From Microbacterium indicum DSM 19969 (GTDB taxonomy: Bacteria > Actinomycetota > Actinomycetes > Actinomycetales > Microbacteriaceae), in contig NZ_AULR01000008.1 of NCBI RefSeq assembly GCF_000422385.1, positions 54,972 through 118,971 of the forward strand: 64,000 nt of DNA, read 5' to 3'. Of the stretch, positions 31,086 through 40,194 are shown in pieces. Under the pieces are notes generated by a model. The model was not told the DNA's origin. It was given only the letters and a program-made list of their open reading frames with translations, and did not search any database. The translations under genes were made by a program, and so were the position numbers. Position 1 is the first letter of the stretch, and each line of letters starts with the position of its first letter.

Positions 31086-31818
31086 AGCCGCGCAGCGCGT
31101 CGAGGTCGGCGGTGCGAATCCAGGGGTTCTGATCGAGCAGCGCCGCCCCGAACGCGGTCTCGGGCGCGCGCAGCACCTCGGCCGTCGGGCCCTGCTGGGC
31201 GACGGATCCGTCCGACACGACGACGAGCTCGTCGGCGATCGCGAGCGCGTCGAGCGGGTCGTGCGTGATCATGAGGGTCGTGCGTCCGCTGGCGGCGGCG
31301 CGCAGCGCTCGGCGCAGGGGCGGCACTGCCGTGACGTCGAGCGCGGCGAGCGGCTCGTCGAGCAGCAGGAGCTCGGGGTCGGTCGCGAGCGCCCGGGCGA
31401 GCGCGACGCGCTGGGCCTGACCGCCCGACAGGTGCGCGGGGCGCCGCGCCGCGAGGTGGTCGACCCCGAGGTCCGCGAGCCGCTCGGCCGCCGCGGCGCG
31501 GGACGCGGCCCGCGAGAGGCCCGCGCGGTGGCGGAGCGGGAAGGCGACGTTGTCGAGCACCGACAGGTGCGGGAAGAGCAGCGGGTCCTGCGCGAGGAGG
31601 GCGGCGGGCCTCCGGTGCGACGGGGTGCGGGTGAGGTCGGCCGGTCCGAGGACCACGGATCCGGGGACGAGCCCCGCGACCGTCTCGAGGAAGGTGGTCT
31701 TGCCCGCGCCGTTGGGCCCCATGACCGCGACCGAGGTGCCCGCGCCGACCGAGAGGTCGTACGCGAGGCCGTGCGAGCGGACCTCCACGGCGAGTGTCTT
31801 CGGGAACTCGGCGGTCAT
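31084..31818 (-). CDS. modC: Molybdate ABC transporter ATP-binding protein
   Basis: A 244-aa ABC ATPase: Walker [11 protein letters not shown]-loop [14 protein letters not shown], signature [16 protein letters not shown], Walker [13 protein letters not shown], and H-loop ITHDPLDA. It energises molybdate import with ModB and ModA. It lacks the C-terminal Mo-binding (MOP) domain of longer ModC proteins; the TOBE domain is instead on the separate regulator at the head of the operon. The start overlaps the modB stop (ATGA). Confidence 0.88.
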   Translation of the reverse strand: MTAEFPKTLAVEVRSHGLAYDLSVGAGTSVAVMGPNGAGKTTFLETVAGLVPGSVVLGPADLTRTPSHRRPAALLAQDPLLFPHLSVLDNVAFPLRHRAGLSRAASRAAAAERLADLGVDHLAARRPAHLSGGQAQRVALARALATDPELLLLDEPLAALDVTAVPPLRRALRAAASGRTTLMITHDPLDALAIADELVVVSDGSVAQQGPTAEVLRAPETAFGAALLDQNPWIRTADLDALRG

Positions 31819-32588
31819 CGCGCCCTCCGGGCCGTCGTGAGGAGCACGCCGATCACCGCGACGACGACGAGCAGCAGCGAGAGCGCGACGGCGATCGACG
31901 GGTCCACTTCGCGCTGCAGGTAGATCTCGAGGGGGAGCGTGCGCGTCGTGCCCTGGTAGTTCCCGGCGAAGGTCAGGGTCGCGCCGAACTCGCCGAGCGA
32001 CCGCGCGAACGCGAGGATCGCCCCCGAGACGAGCGAGGGGGCGAGGAGCGGGAGGCTCACGCGCCGGAACACGACCGACGGCGAGGCGCCGAGCGTGGCG
32101 GCGATCTGCTCGTACCGGCGGTGCTCGAGCCGCAGCGCCCCCTCGATGCTGAGGACGAGGAACGGCAGCGACACGAACGCCTGCGCGAGGACGACCGCGA
32201 CGGTCGTGAAGCCGATGCGGACGCCGCCCGCCTCGAGCCACTGGCCGAGCAGGCCGTTGCGCCCGAAGGCGTAGAGCAGCGCGAGGCCGCCGACGACCGG
32301 GGGAAGCACGAGGGGCAGCAGCACGACGGCGCGCACGACGGCGAGGCCGGGGAACGCGGCGCGCGCGAGGACGAAGGCCAGCGGAACCCCGAGGACGACG
32401 CAGATCGCGGTGCTGCACGCCGCGGTGCGCAGGCTGAGGAGGAGGGCGTCCGTCGCCTCGGGGGTCGTGAGGAGCGCGGGGAGGCGCGCCCACTCGACCC
32501 GCGAGAGGAGGCCCGCGATGGGCAGCAGCACCAGCAGCGCGCCGAGCGCCGCCGGCGCGTACAGCCAGCGCGGGATCCGCGTCGTCAC
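31815..32588 (-). CDS. modB: Molybdate ABC transporter permease
   Basis: A 257-aa permease with about five or six membrane helices and the conserved cytoplasmic EAA-type loop ([35 protein letters not shown]) followed by [31 protein letters not shown], typical of ModB/CysT-type permeases. Overlaps of 4 nt on both sides show coupling with modA and modC. Confidence 0.92.
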   Translation of the reverse strand: MTTRIPRWLYAPAALGALLVLLPIAGLLSRVEWARLPALLTTPEATDALLLSLRTAACSTAICVVLGVPLAFVLARAAFPGLAVVRAVVLLPLVLPPVVGGLALLYAFGRNGLLGQWLEAGGVRIGFTTVAVVLAQAFVSLPFLVLSIEGALRLEHRRYEQIAATLGASPSVVFRRVSLPLLAPSLVSGAILAFARSLGEFGATLTFAGNYQGTTRTLPLEIYLQREVDPSIAVALSLLLVVVAVIGVLLTTARRAR

Positions 32589-33388
32589 GGCGCGACGAAG
32601 CCGTACGACGCGAGGACCTCCTGACCGGCGTCGGAGAGCACGTAGTCGACGAAGTCCTGCGCGAGGTCGCTGTCGTCGAGCGTCGCGATCGGGTAGTCGT
32701 TGACGACCGCGTCGGCGCCGTCGAACGGGATCGCGGTGACCTCGTCGCCCGCCGAGGTCACGTCGGTCACGTACACGAGACCCGCGTCGGCCTCGCCGCT
32801 CGTGACGCGCCCCAGGACGTCGGTCACGCTCTGCTCCTCGCTCGCGGGGGTGAGCGTCAGATCCGCGTTCTCGAGCACCTGCTGCGTCGCGGCCCCGCAG
32901 GGCACCTGCGCGGCGCAGATCGCGACGTCGACGTCGCCCGACGCGAGGTCGGCGAGCGTCTCGATGCCGGCGGGGTTGTCGGGCGGCGTGACGATCTCGA
33001 GGGTGTTGCGGGCGAAGACCTGCGGGTCTCCCGTCGTGAGCCCCGCGTCGACGGCCTTGTCCATGTTGGCCTCGTCGGCGCTCGCGAACACGCTGCCGGG
33101 CGCACCCTCCTGGAGCTGCGAGACGAGGCCCGAGCTGCCATCGAAGGTGAACGAGACCGTGACGCCAGAGTGCTCGTCCTCGAACTGCGACCCGATGTCG
33201 GTGAACGCGTTCTGCAGCGAGGCCGCGGCGGCGACGACGAGCGTCGTGCTGTCGGTCGTGCCGTCCGACGCGCTGCCCGAGGCGCTGTCCGTCGTGTCGT
33301 CCGAGCCGGTCGAGCAGCCAGCGAGGGCGAGGGGGACGGCGATCAGCAGCGACAGGGCTGCGAGCGGGGTCTTCTGGTGGGTCTTCAT
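32585..33388 (-). CDS. modA: Molybdate-binding lipoprotein
   Basis: A 267-aa lipoprotein with a signal peptide ending in the lipobox LALAGC, a Ser/Thr/Asp-rich linker, and a periplasmic-type binding domain: [56 protein letters not shown], and [14 protein letters not shown]. The early SLQNAFTDI and [11 protein letters not shown] segments line the oxyanion site in ModA. It captures molybdate/tungstate outside the membrane and delivers it to ModB. The start overlaps the stop of the HTH-TOBE gene. Confidence 0.93.
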   Translation of the reverse strand: MKTHQKTPLAALSLLIAVPLALAGCSTGSDDTTDSASGSASDGTTDSTTLVVAAAASLQNAFTDIGSQFEDEHSGVTVSFTFDGSSGLVSQLQEGAPGSVFASADEANMDKAVDAGLTTGDPQVFARNTLEIVTPPDNPAGIETLADLASGDVDVAICAAQVPCGAATQQVLENADLTLTPASEEQSVTDVLGRVTSGEADAGLVYVTDVTSAGDEVTAIPFDGADAVVNDYPIATLDDSDLAQDFVDYVLSDAGQEVLASYGFVAP

Positions 33389-33783
33389 CGGGCTACCTCC
33401 ACGACGATCTGGGTGGCTTTGACGCTCGCGACCGCGACCGACCCCGGCTCGATGCCGAGGTCGTTCACCGCCTCGGTGCTCATGAGCGAGACGATGCGGT
33501 GCGGGCCGCACTGCAGCTCGACCTGGCTCATCACGGTGTCGGACACGACGCGGGTCACGAGTCCGACGAAGCTGTTGCGCGCCGAGCGCGCGACGCCGCC
33601 GAGCGGGTCGGCGGGCTGCGTCGCCCGTTCGCGGGCGAACTCGGCGAGGGCGAGCCCGTCGACGACCCTGCGGCCCTTGTCGTCGGTGCCCGAGGGGAGC
33701 GCCCCCTGGTCCGCCCATCGCCGGACGGTGTCGTCGCTCACGCCGAGGAAGGCGGCGGCGTCGTTGATCCGTATCTGCGTCAC
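33385..33783 (-). CDS. HTH-TOBE molybdenum-binding regulator/storage protein
   Basis: A 132-aa protein. Residues 1-50 are a MerR/excisionase-type helix-turn-helix ([38 protein letters not shown]). Residues about 68-130 are a TOBE/MOP domain ([47 protein letters not shown]) that binds molybdate oxyanions. It heads the mod operon, overlapping modA, and probably senses intracellular molybdate to control the operon, a compact alternative to ModE. GTG start; TAACCT (33793-33798) lies 15 nt upstream, and GATAAT adjoins the start. Confidence 0.85.
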   Translation of the reverse strand: MTQIRINDAAAFLGVSDDTVRRWADQGALPSGTDDKGRRVVDGLALAEFARERATQPADPLGGVARSARNSFVGLVTRVVSDTVMSQVELQCGPHRIVSLMSTEAVNDLGIEPGSVAVASVKATQIVVEVAR

Positions 33784-33812
33784 AATTATCAGAGGTTAGA
33801 CGCATCTACGTT

Positions 33813-34742
33813 TCAGCGGAGTTTCGGGAGCACCTCTTCGCCGAGGAAGGCGACGTGATCCAGGTCCTCCATGTCGATGAGCTGGAAGTAGATCCGCTCG
33901 GCCCCGGCCTCGATGAGCGCGCCCGCCCGGTCGGCGATCTCCTGCGCCGAGCCGCAGAAGGTGCTGCGCCGGCGGAACGCCGCGAGGTCGACGTTCGTCG
34001 CGGCGGCGCGGCGCTCGAGGTCGGCCTCGCTCGCCCCCGCGAGCGTCGTGAGGGCCGTCGACAGCCGCAGCGTGCGGGGGTCGCGCCCGATCTCCTCGGC
34101 CGCGGCGCGGGCGCGTGCCCAGCGGTCGACGATGACGTCGTCGTCCTGGAACGCGACGTTGAACTCGCGCGCGAAGCGCGCCGCGAGGGCCGGCGTGCGC
34201 TTGAGACCCGCGCCGCCGATCGTGACGGGGATCCGCTCCTGGACCGTGGCGAAGGCGGGGCCGCCCTCGAGCGCGTAGTGCTCCCCGGAGAACGAGAACG
34301 GCTCTCCCGCCGTGCCGTGGAGGAGGCCCGTGATGATCGCGACCTGCTCCTCGAGCAGGTCGAAGCGCTTGGCCGGGAACGGGATCCCGTACGCGCGGTG
34401 CTCGTCCTCGAACCAGCCGGTCCCGAGGCCCAGCTCGACGCGCCCGCCCGACATCGCGTCGACCTGCGCGACCTGCGCCGCGAGGATCCCGGGGACGCGG
34501 TACGTGACGGACGAGACGAGCGTTCCGAGGCGCAGCGTCTCGGTCTCGCGCGCGAGCCCCGCGAGCGTCGTCCAGGCGTCGGTCGCGCCGGGCGCGACGC
34601 GCGGCATGTCGCCCATCGCGAGGAAGTGATCCGAGCGGAAGAAGCCGTCGAAGCCGGAGCGCTCGGCCTGCTGCGCGAAGGCGAGCTGCGTGTCGTAGGA
34701 GGCGCCCTGCTGGGGCTCGGTGAAGACGGCGAACTCGGTCAT
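33813..34742 (-). CDS. LLM-class flavin/F420-dependent oxidoreductase
   Basis: A 309-aa luciferase-like TIM-barrel protein: EFAVFTEPQQGASYDTQLAFAQQAERSGFDGFFRSDHFL at the start, LGTLVSSVTYRVPGILAAQVAQVDAMSGGRVELGLGTGWFEDEHRAYGIPFP in the middle, and ITIGG-like VTIGGAGLKRTPALAARFA. Such enzymes use FMN or coenzyme F420; which one, and the substrate, cannot be decided here. TAGCCT (34749-34754) is 12 nt upstream of the ATG (leaderless). It is transcribed alone between the mod operon and the CDF gene. Confidence 0.88.
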   Translation of the reverse strand: MTEFAVFTEPQQGASYDTQLAFAQQAERSGFDGFFRSDHFLAMGDMPRVAPGATDAWTTLAGLARETETLRLGTLVSSVTYRVPGILAAQVAQVDAMSGGRVELGLGTGWFEDEHRAYGIPFPAKRFDLLEEQVAIITGLLHGTAGEPFSFSGEHYALEGGPAFATVQERIPVTIGGAGLKRTPALAARFAREFNVAFQDDDVIVDRWARARAAAEEIGRDPRTLRLSTALTTLAGASEADLERRAAATNVDLAAFRRRSTFCGSAQEIADRAGALIEAGAERIYFQLIDMEDLDHVAFLGEEVLPKLR

Positions 34743-34770
34743 GCCCTCAGGCTATCGGCGCCGCCAGGGG

Positions 34771-35742
34771 TCAGTCGGAGGAGGGGAACACGAAGGCGTC
34801 GGTCGGCGGCTGGGCCTTCTTCGGGTCGCGGTACACGTCGGGCTCGAGGTAGATCAGGCGCGCGTTCGGGACGGCGGCGCGGATCCGCTCCTCGACGACG
34901 TCGATGTCGTAGGCGGCCGACTGCACGGGCTTGTCCTGGGGGAGGCCGATCTTGGCGGCGACGAGCATCTCCTCGGGGCCCACGTAGAGCGTCTTGATGT
35001 GGATGAGCTTCTGGACCTCGGGGCCGTCCTCGACGGCGCGGATGATCGCGTCGAGCTCCTGCCGCGTCGCGCCCTCGCCCACGAGGAGGCTCGCCATCTC
35101 GACGCCGACGATGAGGGCGATCACGACGAGCAGCACGCCGATCGCGAGGGTCCCCAGCGCGTCGAAGACCGGGTCGCCCGTGATCACCGTGCCCGTCACG
35201 CCCGCGAGCGCGAAGACGAGGCCCGTGAGCGCGCCCGTGTCCTCGAGCAGCAGGATCGGGAGCTCGGGGGAGCGCGAGCGGCGGACGAACTCCCACCACG
35301 ACTGCCCCTTCTGCTTCACGGCGCGCGCCTCGCCGACGGCGGTGCGCAGCGAGAGGCCCTCGAGGACGATCGCGATCACGAGGATGACGATCGGCAGCCA
35401 CCACCAGGTCTCGTCGAGGCCGTGCGGGTGCGTGAGCTTCTCGACGCCCTCGTAGATCGAGAACACGCCGCCGACCGAGAACAGGATGATGCCGACGATG
35501 AAGGCGTAGACGTAGCGCGAGCGACCGTAGCCGAAGGGGTGCTCGACGTCGGCGTGGCGGCGCGCGCGGGCGCCGCCGCTGAAGAGCAGGATCTGGTTGA
35601 CCGAGTCGGCCAGGGAGTGCACGGCCTCGGCGAGCATCGAGGCCGAGCCCGACAGGAGCCATCCGATGAACTTCGCGAGGGCGATGCCCATGTTCGCGAG
35701 GAAAGCCGCGAGGATCGCTTTGCCGCCGCCGTGTGCACTCAT
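34771..35742 (-). CDS. Cation-diffusion-facilitator family transporter
   Basis: A 323-aa membrane protein with the CDF order of helices. The metal-site helix 2 segment SMLAEAVHSLADSVNQILLFSG carries the HxxxD-type ligands, a HPFGYGRSRYVYAFIVGIILFSVGG loop follows, and LLLEDTGALTGLVFALAGV lies in helix 5. A cytoplasmic C-terminal domain (about 230-323) follows. Family members export Zn2+, Fe2+ or Mn2+ in exchange for protons. This YbdO-like branch has an acidic E-D-T instead of the usual H-D in helix 5, so metal preference is uncertain. TACGCT 12 nt before the ATG indicates a leaderless mRNA. Divergent from proC. Confidence 0.9.
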   Translation of the reverse strand: MSAHGGGKAILAAFLANMGIALAKFIGWLLSGSASMLAEAVHSLADSVNQILLFSGGARARRHADVEHPFGYGRSRYVYAFIVGIILFSVGGVFSIYEGVEKLTHPHGLDETWWWLPIVILVIAIVLEGLSLRTAVGEARAVKQKGQSWWEFVRRSRSPELPILLLEDTGALTGLVFALAGVTGTVITGDPVFDALGTLAIGVLLVVIALIVGVEMASLLVGEGATRQELDAIIRAVEDGPEVQKLIHIKTLYVGPEEMLVAAKIGLPQDKPVQSAAYDIDVVEERIRAAVPNARLIYLEPDVYRDPKKAQPPTDAFVFPSSD

Positions 35743-35782
35743 GGCGACAGCGTATTCGAGCGCCGACGGTACCGTGGATGCC

Positions 35783-36619
35783 ATGCCTGAAGCCCTGCCC
35801 TCTGTCGCGTTCCTCGGTGCCGGATCCATGGGAGGCGCGATCCTGCGCGGCCTCGTCGCGAGCGGGATCCCCGTGGGCGGCGTCCACGTGACCAACCGCT
35901 CGGCCGCGAAGGCCGCCGCGTTCTCGGGGCTCGAGGGCGTGACGAGCTGGGCGCTCGAGGAGACGCCCGACGCCAACGCGCGTGCCGCCGCGGCCGCCCG
36001 CGTCGTGCTCGTCGGCGTCAAGCCCGCCATGGTCGCCGATCTGCTCGAGGAGATCGCGCCGCACCTGCGGGACGACGCGATCGTCGTGAGCATCGCGGCG
36101 GGGATCACGCTCGCGCGGTTCGAGCAGAAGCTCCCGGGCGCCCACGTCGTGCGTTCGATGCCGAACACGCCGTCGACGGTCGGCAGGGGCGTGACGGGCA
36201 TCGCGCCCGGCGCGCACGCGACCCCGGCCGACGTCGCGGTCGTGCGCCGCCTCTTCGAGACGGTCGGCCAGGTCGTCGAGGTCGACGGCGACGACGGGAT
36301 CGACGCCGTCTCGACGATCTCGGGGTCAGGCCCCGCCTACGTCTTCCTGCTCATCGAGAAGCTCGTCGAGGCGGCCCGGCACCAGGGCTTCTCGGACGCC
36401 GACGCGCTGCTGCTCGCGCAGGGCACGTTCTCGGGCGCGACGGCGCTCATCGACGCCGAGGCCGAGGATCCCGCCGAGCTCCGGCGCCGCGTCACGAGCC
36501 CGAAGGGGACGACCGAGAGGGCCGTCGAGGTGCTGCAGGACGCCGACCTCGGGGCCCTGTTCGCGCGCGCGACCGACGCGGCGTACGCCCGCGCCAAGGA
36601 GCTCGCCGCCGAGGGCTGA
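35783..36619 (+). CDS. proC: Pyrroline-5-carboxylate reductase
   Basis: A 278-aa Rossmann-fold enzyme: FLGAGSMGGAILRGL dinucleotide-binding loop, VLVGVKPAMVADLLEEI, VRSMPNTPSTVGRGVTGI, and the signature GSGPAYVFLLIEKLVEAARHQGFSDADALLLAQGTFSGATAL followed by RRVTSPKGTTERAVEVL. It reduces pyrroline-5-carboxylate to proline with NAD(P)H. TACCGT (35770-35775) is 13 nt before the ATG (leaderless). Only 40 nt separate it from the divergent CDF start. Confidence 0.96.
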   Translation: MPEALPSVAFLGAGSMGGAILRGLVASGIPVGGVHVTNRSAAKAAAFSGLEGVTSWALEETPDANARAAAAARVVLVGVKPAMVADLLEEIAPHLRDDAIVVSIAAGITLARFEQKLPGAHVVRSMPNTPSTVGRGVTGIAPGAHATPADVAVVRRLFETVGQVVEVDGDDGIDAVSTISGSGPAYVFLLIEKLVEAARHQGFSDADALLLAQGTFSGATALIDAEAEDPAELRRRVTSPKGTTERAVEVLQDADLGALFARATDAAYARAKELAAEG

Positions 36620-36678
36620 GACACGCCCGCGGCGATTCCTCGTGTGCGGGTCGCGGACAGGCGTACTGTTCTCGATTC

Positions 36679-38004
36679 GTGAGGCATCTCGCGCCCGCCC
36701 AGGCGATCGTCCTGGCCTTCGGGCTCGCTCTCGTGATCGGCACCGGCCTGCTCTGGCTCCCGCTGTCGTCCCCGCCCGGCGTCGACACGACCTTCGTCGA
36801 CGCGCTGTTCACGGCGACGTCCGCGCTGTGCGTGACGGGGCTCGCGGTCGTCGACACCGCGACGGCGTGGAACGGGTTCGGCCAGGCCGTGATCCTCGTG
36901 CTCATGCAGGTGGGCGGGCTCGGCGTCATGACCTTCGCGGCACTCATCGGGATCGCGCTCGCGCGGAAGCTCGGGGTCCGCGCGCGCATGACGGCGTCGG
37001 CCGAGACGAAGCACGCGGGGCCCGCGAGCATCCGGCGCATCGTCGGCGGGATCTTCGTGACCTCCGTCACGGTCGAGGGGTCGGTCGCGCTCCTCCTCTT
37101 CGTGCGCTTCCTCACGGGGTACCGGGAGAACGTGGTGACCGCCGCGTGGCACGCCGTCTTCCACGCCGTCTCGTCGTTCAACAACGCGGGCTTCGCGCTG
37201 TTCAGCGACAACCTCTCGGGGTTCGTGTCCGACCCCTGGATCTGCCTCCCGATCTGCGCGGCGATCATCATCGGCGGGCTCGGCTTCCCGGTGCTGCGCG
37301 AGCTGCGCCGCGAGCTCAGCGTGCCGCGGCGGTGGTCGATGAACACGCGCATCGTGATCGCCGGGACGCTTGCCCTGCTCGTCGTCGGGACCGTCGCGAT
37401 CACGACGATGGAGTGGTCGAACCCGGCGACCCTCGGATCCCTGAGCCCGGCGTCGCGCGTGCTCGCGGGGTTCTTCCACGCGGTGCAGACCCGCACGGCG
37501 GGGTTCAACTCGGTCGACATCGGGCAGATGCACGACGAGACGTGGCTCGTCATGGACGTCCTCATGTTCATCGGCGGCGGGCCCGCGGGCACGGCGGGCG
37601 GCATCAAGCTCACGACCTTCGCCGTGCTGCTCTTCATCCTCGTGACCGAGCTGCGCGGTGGGTCGGCCGTCAACATCTTCGGGAAGCGCCTCGCGCGCTC
37701 GGTGCACAGGGAGGCGATCTCGGTCGTCCTGCTGGCGCTCGCCGCGGTGATCTCGGCGACGCTCGCGATCCTCGCGATGACCGAATACGGCCTCGACCGC
37801 GTGCTCTTCGAGACGATCTCGGCGTTCGGCACCGTGGGCCTCTCGACGGGGATCACGCCCGACCTCCCGACGGCGGGGAAGCTGATCCTCGTCGCCCTCA
37901 TGTTCATCGGGCGTCTCGGCCCGATGACGCTCGGGACGGCGCTCGCCCTGCGCGACCGCCCCATCGCCTACGAACTGCCCAAGGAGCGCCCGGCCATCGG
38001 CTGA
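36679..38004 (+). CDS. TrkH/KtrB-family potassium uptake channel subunit
   Basis: A 441-aa membrane protein with four M1-P-M2 repeats. Selectivity segments are visible as SALCVTGLAV, SFNNAGFAL, TRTAGFNSV and FGTVGLSTGI. It is the K+-translocating subunit of a Trk/Ktr system and forms a pair with the RCK protein encoded 18 nt downstream. Start GTG 36679 (MRHLAPAQAIVLAFGLALV); TACTGT lies 15 nt upstream. Length suits KtrB rather than the longer TrkH. Confidence 0.93.
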   Translation: MRHLAPAQAIVLAFGLALVIGTGLLWLPLSSPPGVDTTFVDALFTATSALCVTGLAVVDTATAWNGFGQAVILVLMQVGGLGVMTFAALIGIALARKLGVRARMTASAETKHAGPASIRRIVGGIFVTSVTVEGSVALLLFVRFLTGYRENVVTAAWHAVFHAVSSFNNAGFALFSDNLSGFVSDPWICLPICAAIIIGGLGFPVLRELRRELSVPRRWSMNTRIVIAGTLALLVVGTVAITTMEWSNPATLGSLSPASRVLAGFFHAVQTRTAGFNSVDIGQMHDETWLVMDVLMFIGGGPAGTAGGIKLTTFAVLLFILVTELRGGSAVNIFGKRLARSVHREAISVVLLALAAVISATLAILAMTEYGLDRVLFETISAFGTVGLSTGITPDLPTAGKLILVALMFIGRLGPMTLGTALALRDRPIAYELPKERPAIG

Positions 38005-38022
38005 GGCGCGAAAGGAGAAGAA

Positions 38023-38718
38023 ATGGGATCCCTTCTGTCGTTCGGCGAGCGGAGCCGGCGCATCGCCGAGGCCGACTCGGTCGTCGTCATCGGCCTCGGC
38101 CGGTTCGGGCGCTCGGTCGCGCTCGAGCTCATGGCGTCGGGGACCGAGGTCCTCGGGATCGACGTGTCGGAGGACGCCGTGCAGGCGCTCAACGGCGAGC
38201 TCACCCAGGTGGTGCGCGCCGACGCCACGCGCGAGGAGGTGCTGCAGCAGCTCGCGGTCGACCAGTTCGACCGCGCCGTCATCGCCATCTCGGGCGACCT
38301 GAAGGCGTCGATCATCATCGCGTCGATGCTCCTGCAGCTCCGGGGGCCGCAGATCTGGGCGAAGGCGATCGACGAGCAGCATGGGAGGATCCTCGAGCAG
38401 CTCGGCATCGATCACATCGTCTACCCGGAGTCGGACATGGGGCGCCGCGTCGCGCACCTCGTGCGCGGGGCCGCGAAGGACTACCTCGAGATCGACCCGG
38501 GATACGCGCTCGTGAAGGTGACGGCGCCGACCGAGCTGTGCGGCGGAGCCCTGGGCGAGAAGAACCTGCGCTCGCGCTACGGCATCACGATCGCGGCTCG
38601 CCGGCGGGGATCCGCGGAGTGGGAGCACGCCGGTCACGACACCGTGCTCGACCCGGGCGACAGCGTGCTCGCCGTCGGCCCCACGAAGCGGGTCGAGGCC
38701 TTCGCGCAGCTGCGCTGA
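38023..38718 (+). CDS. TrkA/KtrA-family RCK regulatory subunit
   Basis: A 231-aa protein with a Rossmann RCK-N domain (VVVIGLGRFGRSVALELM, GIDVSEDAVQAL, VVRADATREEVLQQL) and a C-terminal RCK-C domain (ALVKVTAPTELCGGALGEKNL). It binds nucleotides and gates the membrane subunit. An AAAGGAG site upstream of the ATG and an 18-nt gap after the channel gene indicate one operon. It has the single RCK-N plus RCK-C layout of KtrA, not the duplicated TrkA. Confidence 0.94.
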   Translation: MGSLLSFGERSRRIAEADSVVVIGLGRFGRSVALELMASGTEVLGIDVSEDAVQALNGELTQVVRADATREEVLQQLAVDQFDRAVIAISGDLKASIIIASMLLQLRGPQIWAKAIDEQHGRILEQLGIDHIVYPESDMGRRVAHLVRGAAKDYLEIDPGYALVKVTAPTELCGGALGEKNLRSRYGITIAARRRGSAEWEHAGHDTVLDPGDSVLAVGPTKRVEAFAQLR

Positions 38719-38724
38719 TCGCGC

Positions 38725-40134
38725 TCAGAACGGCGCGGGCGCGCGGGTGCGCGGCGCCGGCTCGGCGGGCGGCCCGCCGTCGGCCGACAGGTCGCGGAAC
38801 CGCACCCGCGACGCCGGGACCGTCGTGCGCTTCGCCCCGAGCGGAGACGTCCACTCGTAGACCCCTCGGGCGAGCTGCCTCACCCGCCAGGGCGTCGCGT
38901 GCTTCACGACGTGGTGCGCGGCGCAGAGGCAGCCGAGGTTGTCGAGGCTCGTCGCTCCGCCGAGCGCGTAGTCGTGCGTGTGGTCGATGTCGCAGCTGCG
39001 GGCCTTCGCCTCGCATCCCGGGAACCGGCATGTGCCGTCGCGCGCGAGCAGGAATCGGCGCTGCTCGCGCCGCGGCCGGTAGCTGTCGGTCGCGGTGACC
39101 TGCCCGTCGGGCGCGACGAAGATGCGATCCCACGTGGGCGCCGTGCCCGCGACGCGCTTCGCCGCCGCGGTGCTGATCGGCTGCTCGTTCTCGAGCAGCG
39201 CCCGGCCCATCTCCCGTGCCGCGCCGCCCGGCGTGCCGGCGTCGACGTCCGTGAGGCGATCGACCGGGATGATCACCTGCACCGTCGCACGGATCTCGCC
39301 GAGCGCCGTGTCGCCGGGCGTGTGCTGCTGGTGCGCGTTCGGGGCGCCGGTGAGCATGATGTCGAGGAGGAGATCGGCCCGGATCTGGTCGAGCGTCCGC
39401 CTGCTCGGGTCGGCCTCCTCGGCCCTCCCGGCTTCCTCGCCCCGCTCCCGCCGGTGCTCGGCCCGGTGCGCGGCCGCGACCGAGCGCCCCATCGTCGTGA
39501 GCCTGTCGAAGACGCCGTGGATCGCGGTCGACTCGCCGACGGCGCAGAGCTCGCTCATGCCGTGGTCGAGGTCGCGGAGGACGACGCGGCGCTTCGCCCT
39601 CGACAGCTCGTGCAGATGCTCGACGTCGCGCGGCTCGAGCCGATCGACGAGTGTCTTCGCCGCGCGCCGTGTGCGGGGCGCCGTCGCGTCGACCGCGTTC
39701 TCGAGGCAGAGCCGCTCGAACCGGGACCGGGCCTCGTCGGTCGTCAGGGCCTGCCCCTCGGACACGATCGCGCGGGCGTGCTCGAGCGAGATCCGCCCGG
39801 CGCGCAGCGCCTGCTGCGTCGCGGGGTACATCGAGGTGAGCGCGTCGGCGTCGGCCAGCTGGCGCTCGGCCACGGTGCGGGAGACCCGCGACGACGACGC
39901 GACCTCCTCGGCCATCGATCGATACGGGAGATCCTGCTCGTCGCCCGATGCGCCGCTGCGCTTCGACTGCGCCCGCGCGATCGCCTGCAGGACGGCGTGC
40001 GCCGACGCGGCGAGGCTGTCGGCCCCCGCGCGCATCTCGTCGGCCGCACGGAGCGCCGCGAGCGCCTCGTCGGCGCGCTCGCGCTCGAAGGGAGTCATGT
40101 CCCACGAGGTCGGAGGCGGCGCCGGGTTCGTCAT
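38725..40134 (-). CDS. DUF222/HNH endonuclease-domain (13E12-type) protein
   Basis: A 469-aa protein. A long helical DUF222 region (about 10-330; ERERADEALAALRAADEM, AERQLADADALTSMYPATQQALRAGRISLEHARAI) is followed by an HNH nuclease module at about 370-425: DGTCRFPGCEAKARSCDIDHTHDYALGGATSLDNLGCLCAAHHVVKHA, with the DHTHD and HH metal/catalytic histidines and zinc-binding cysteines. These 13E12-type proteins are multicopy in actinobacteria; in mycobacteria some are reported as LexA-regulated. The TAGACT -10 box (40141-40146) is 12 nt upstream of the ATG, and a TCGAA-N6-TTCGA dyad abuts it. Confidence 0.9.
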   Translation of the reverse strand: MTNPAPPPTSWDMTPFERERADEALAALRAADEMRAGADSLAASAHAVLQAIARAQSKRSGASGDEQDLPYRSMAEEVASSSRVSRTVAERQLADADALTSMYPATQQALRAGRISLEHARAIVSEGQALTTDEARSRFERLCLENAVDATAPRTRRAAKTLVDRLEPRDVEHLHELSRAKRRVVLRDLDHGMSELCAVGESTAIHGVFDRLTTMGRSVAAAHRAEHRRERGEEAGRAEEADPSRRTLDQIRADLLLDIMLTGAPNAHQQHTPGDTALGEIRATVQVIIPVDRLTDVDAGTPGGAAREMGRALLENEQPISTAAAKRVAGTAPTWDRIFVAPDGQVTATDSYRPRREQRRFLLARDGTCRFPGCEAKARSCDIDHTHDYALGGATSLDNLGCLCAAHHVVKHATPWRVRQLARGVYEWTSPLGAKRTTVPASRVRFRDLSADGGPPAEPAPRTRAPAPF

Positions 40135-40140
40135 GGGGCC

Positions 40141-40162
40141 AGTCTATCGAAGAAAGATTCGA
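40141..40162 (-). promoter_or_regulatory. Promoter with SOS-box-like dyad for DUF222/HNH gene
   Basis: TAGACT occupies 40146-40141 on the minus strand. Immediately upstream, 40147-40162 reads TCGAAGAAAGATTCGA, an inverted repeat TCGAA-N6-TTCGA. The actinobacterial LexA box is TCGAAC-N4-GTTCGA; the two innermost bases (C and G) are not matched. It lies in an unusually AT-rich stretch between the -35 and -10 regions, a typical repressor position. Confidence 0.45.
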
Positions 40163-40194
40163 AAGGCAAGGATTGCGAGAGAAGAAAGATACGT

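Noticed and set aside
38725..40134. Treating the DUF222/HNH gene as a homing endonuclease or mobile element.
   Set aside because: No intron, intein or terminal repeats surround it; the architecture matches the chromosomal 13E12-type family.
40147..40162. Calling the dyad a true LexA box.
   Set aside because: The two inner conserved bases (C and G of TCGAAC-N4-GTTCGA) are missing, so it is listed only as SOS-box-like.
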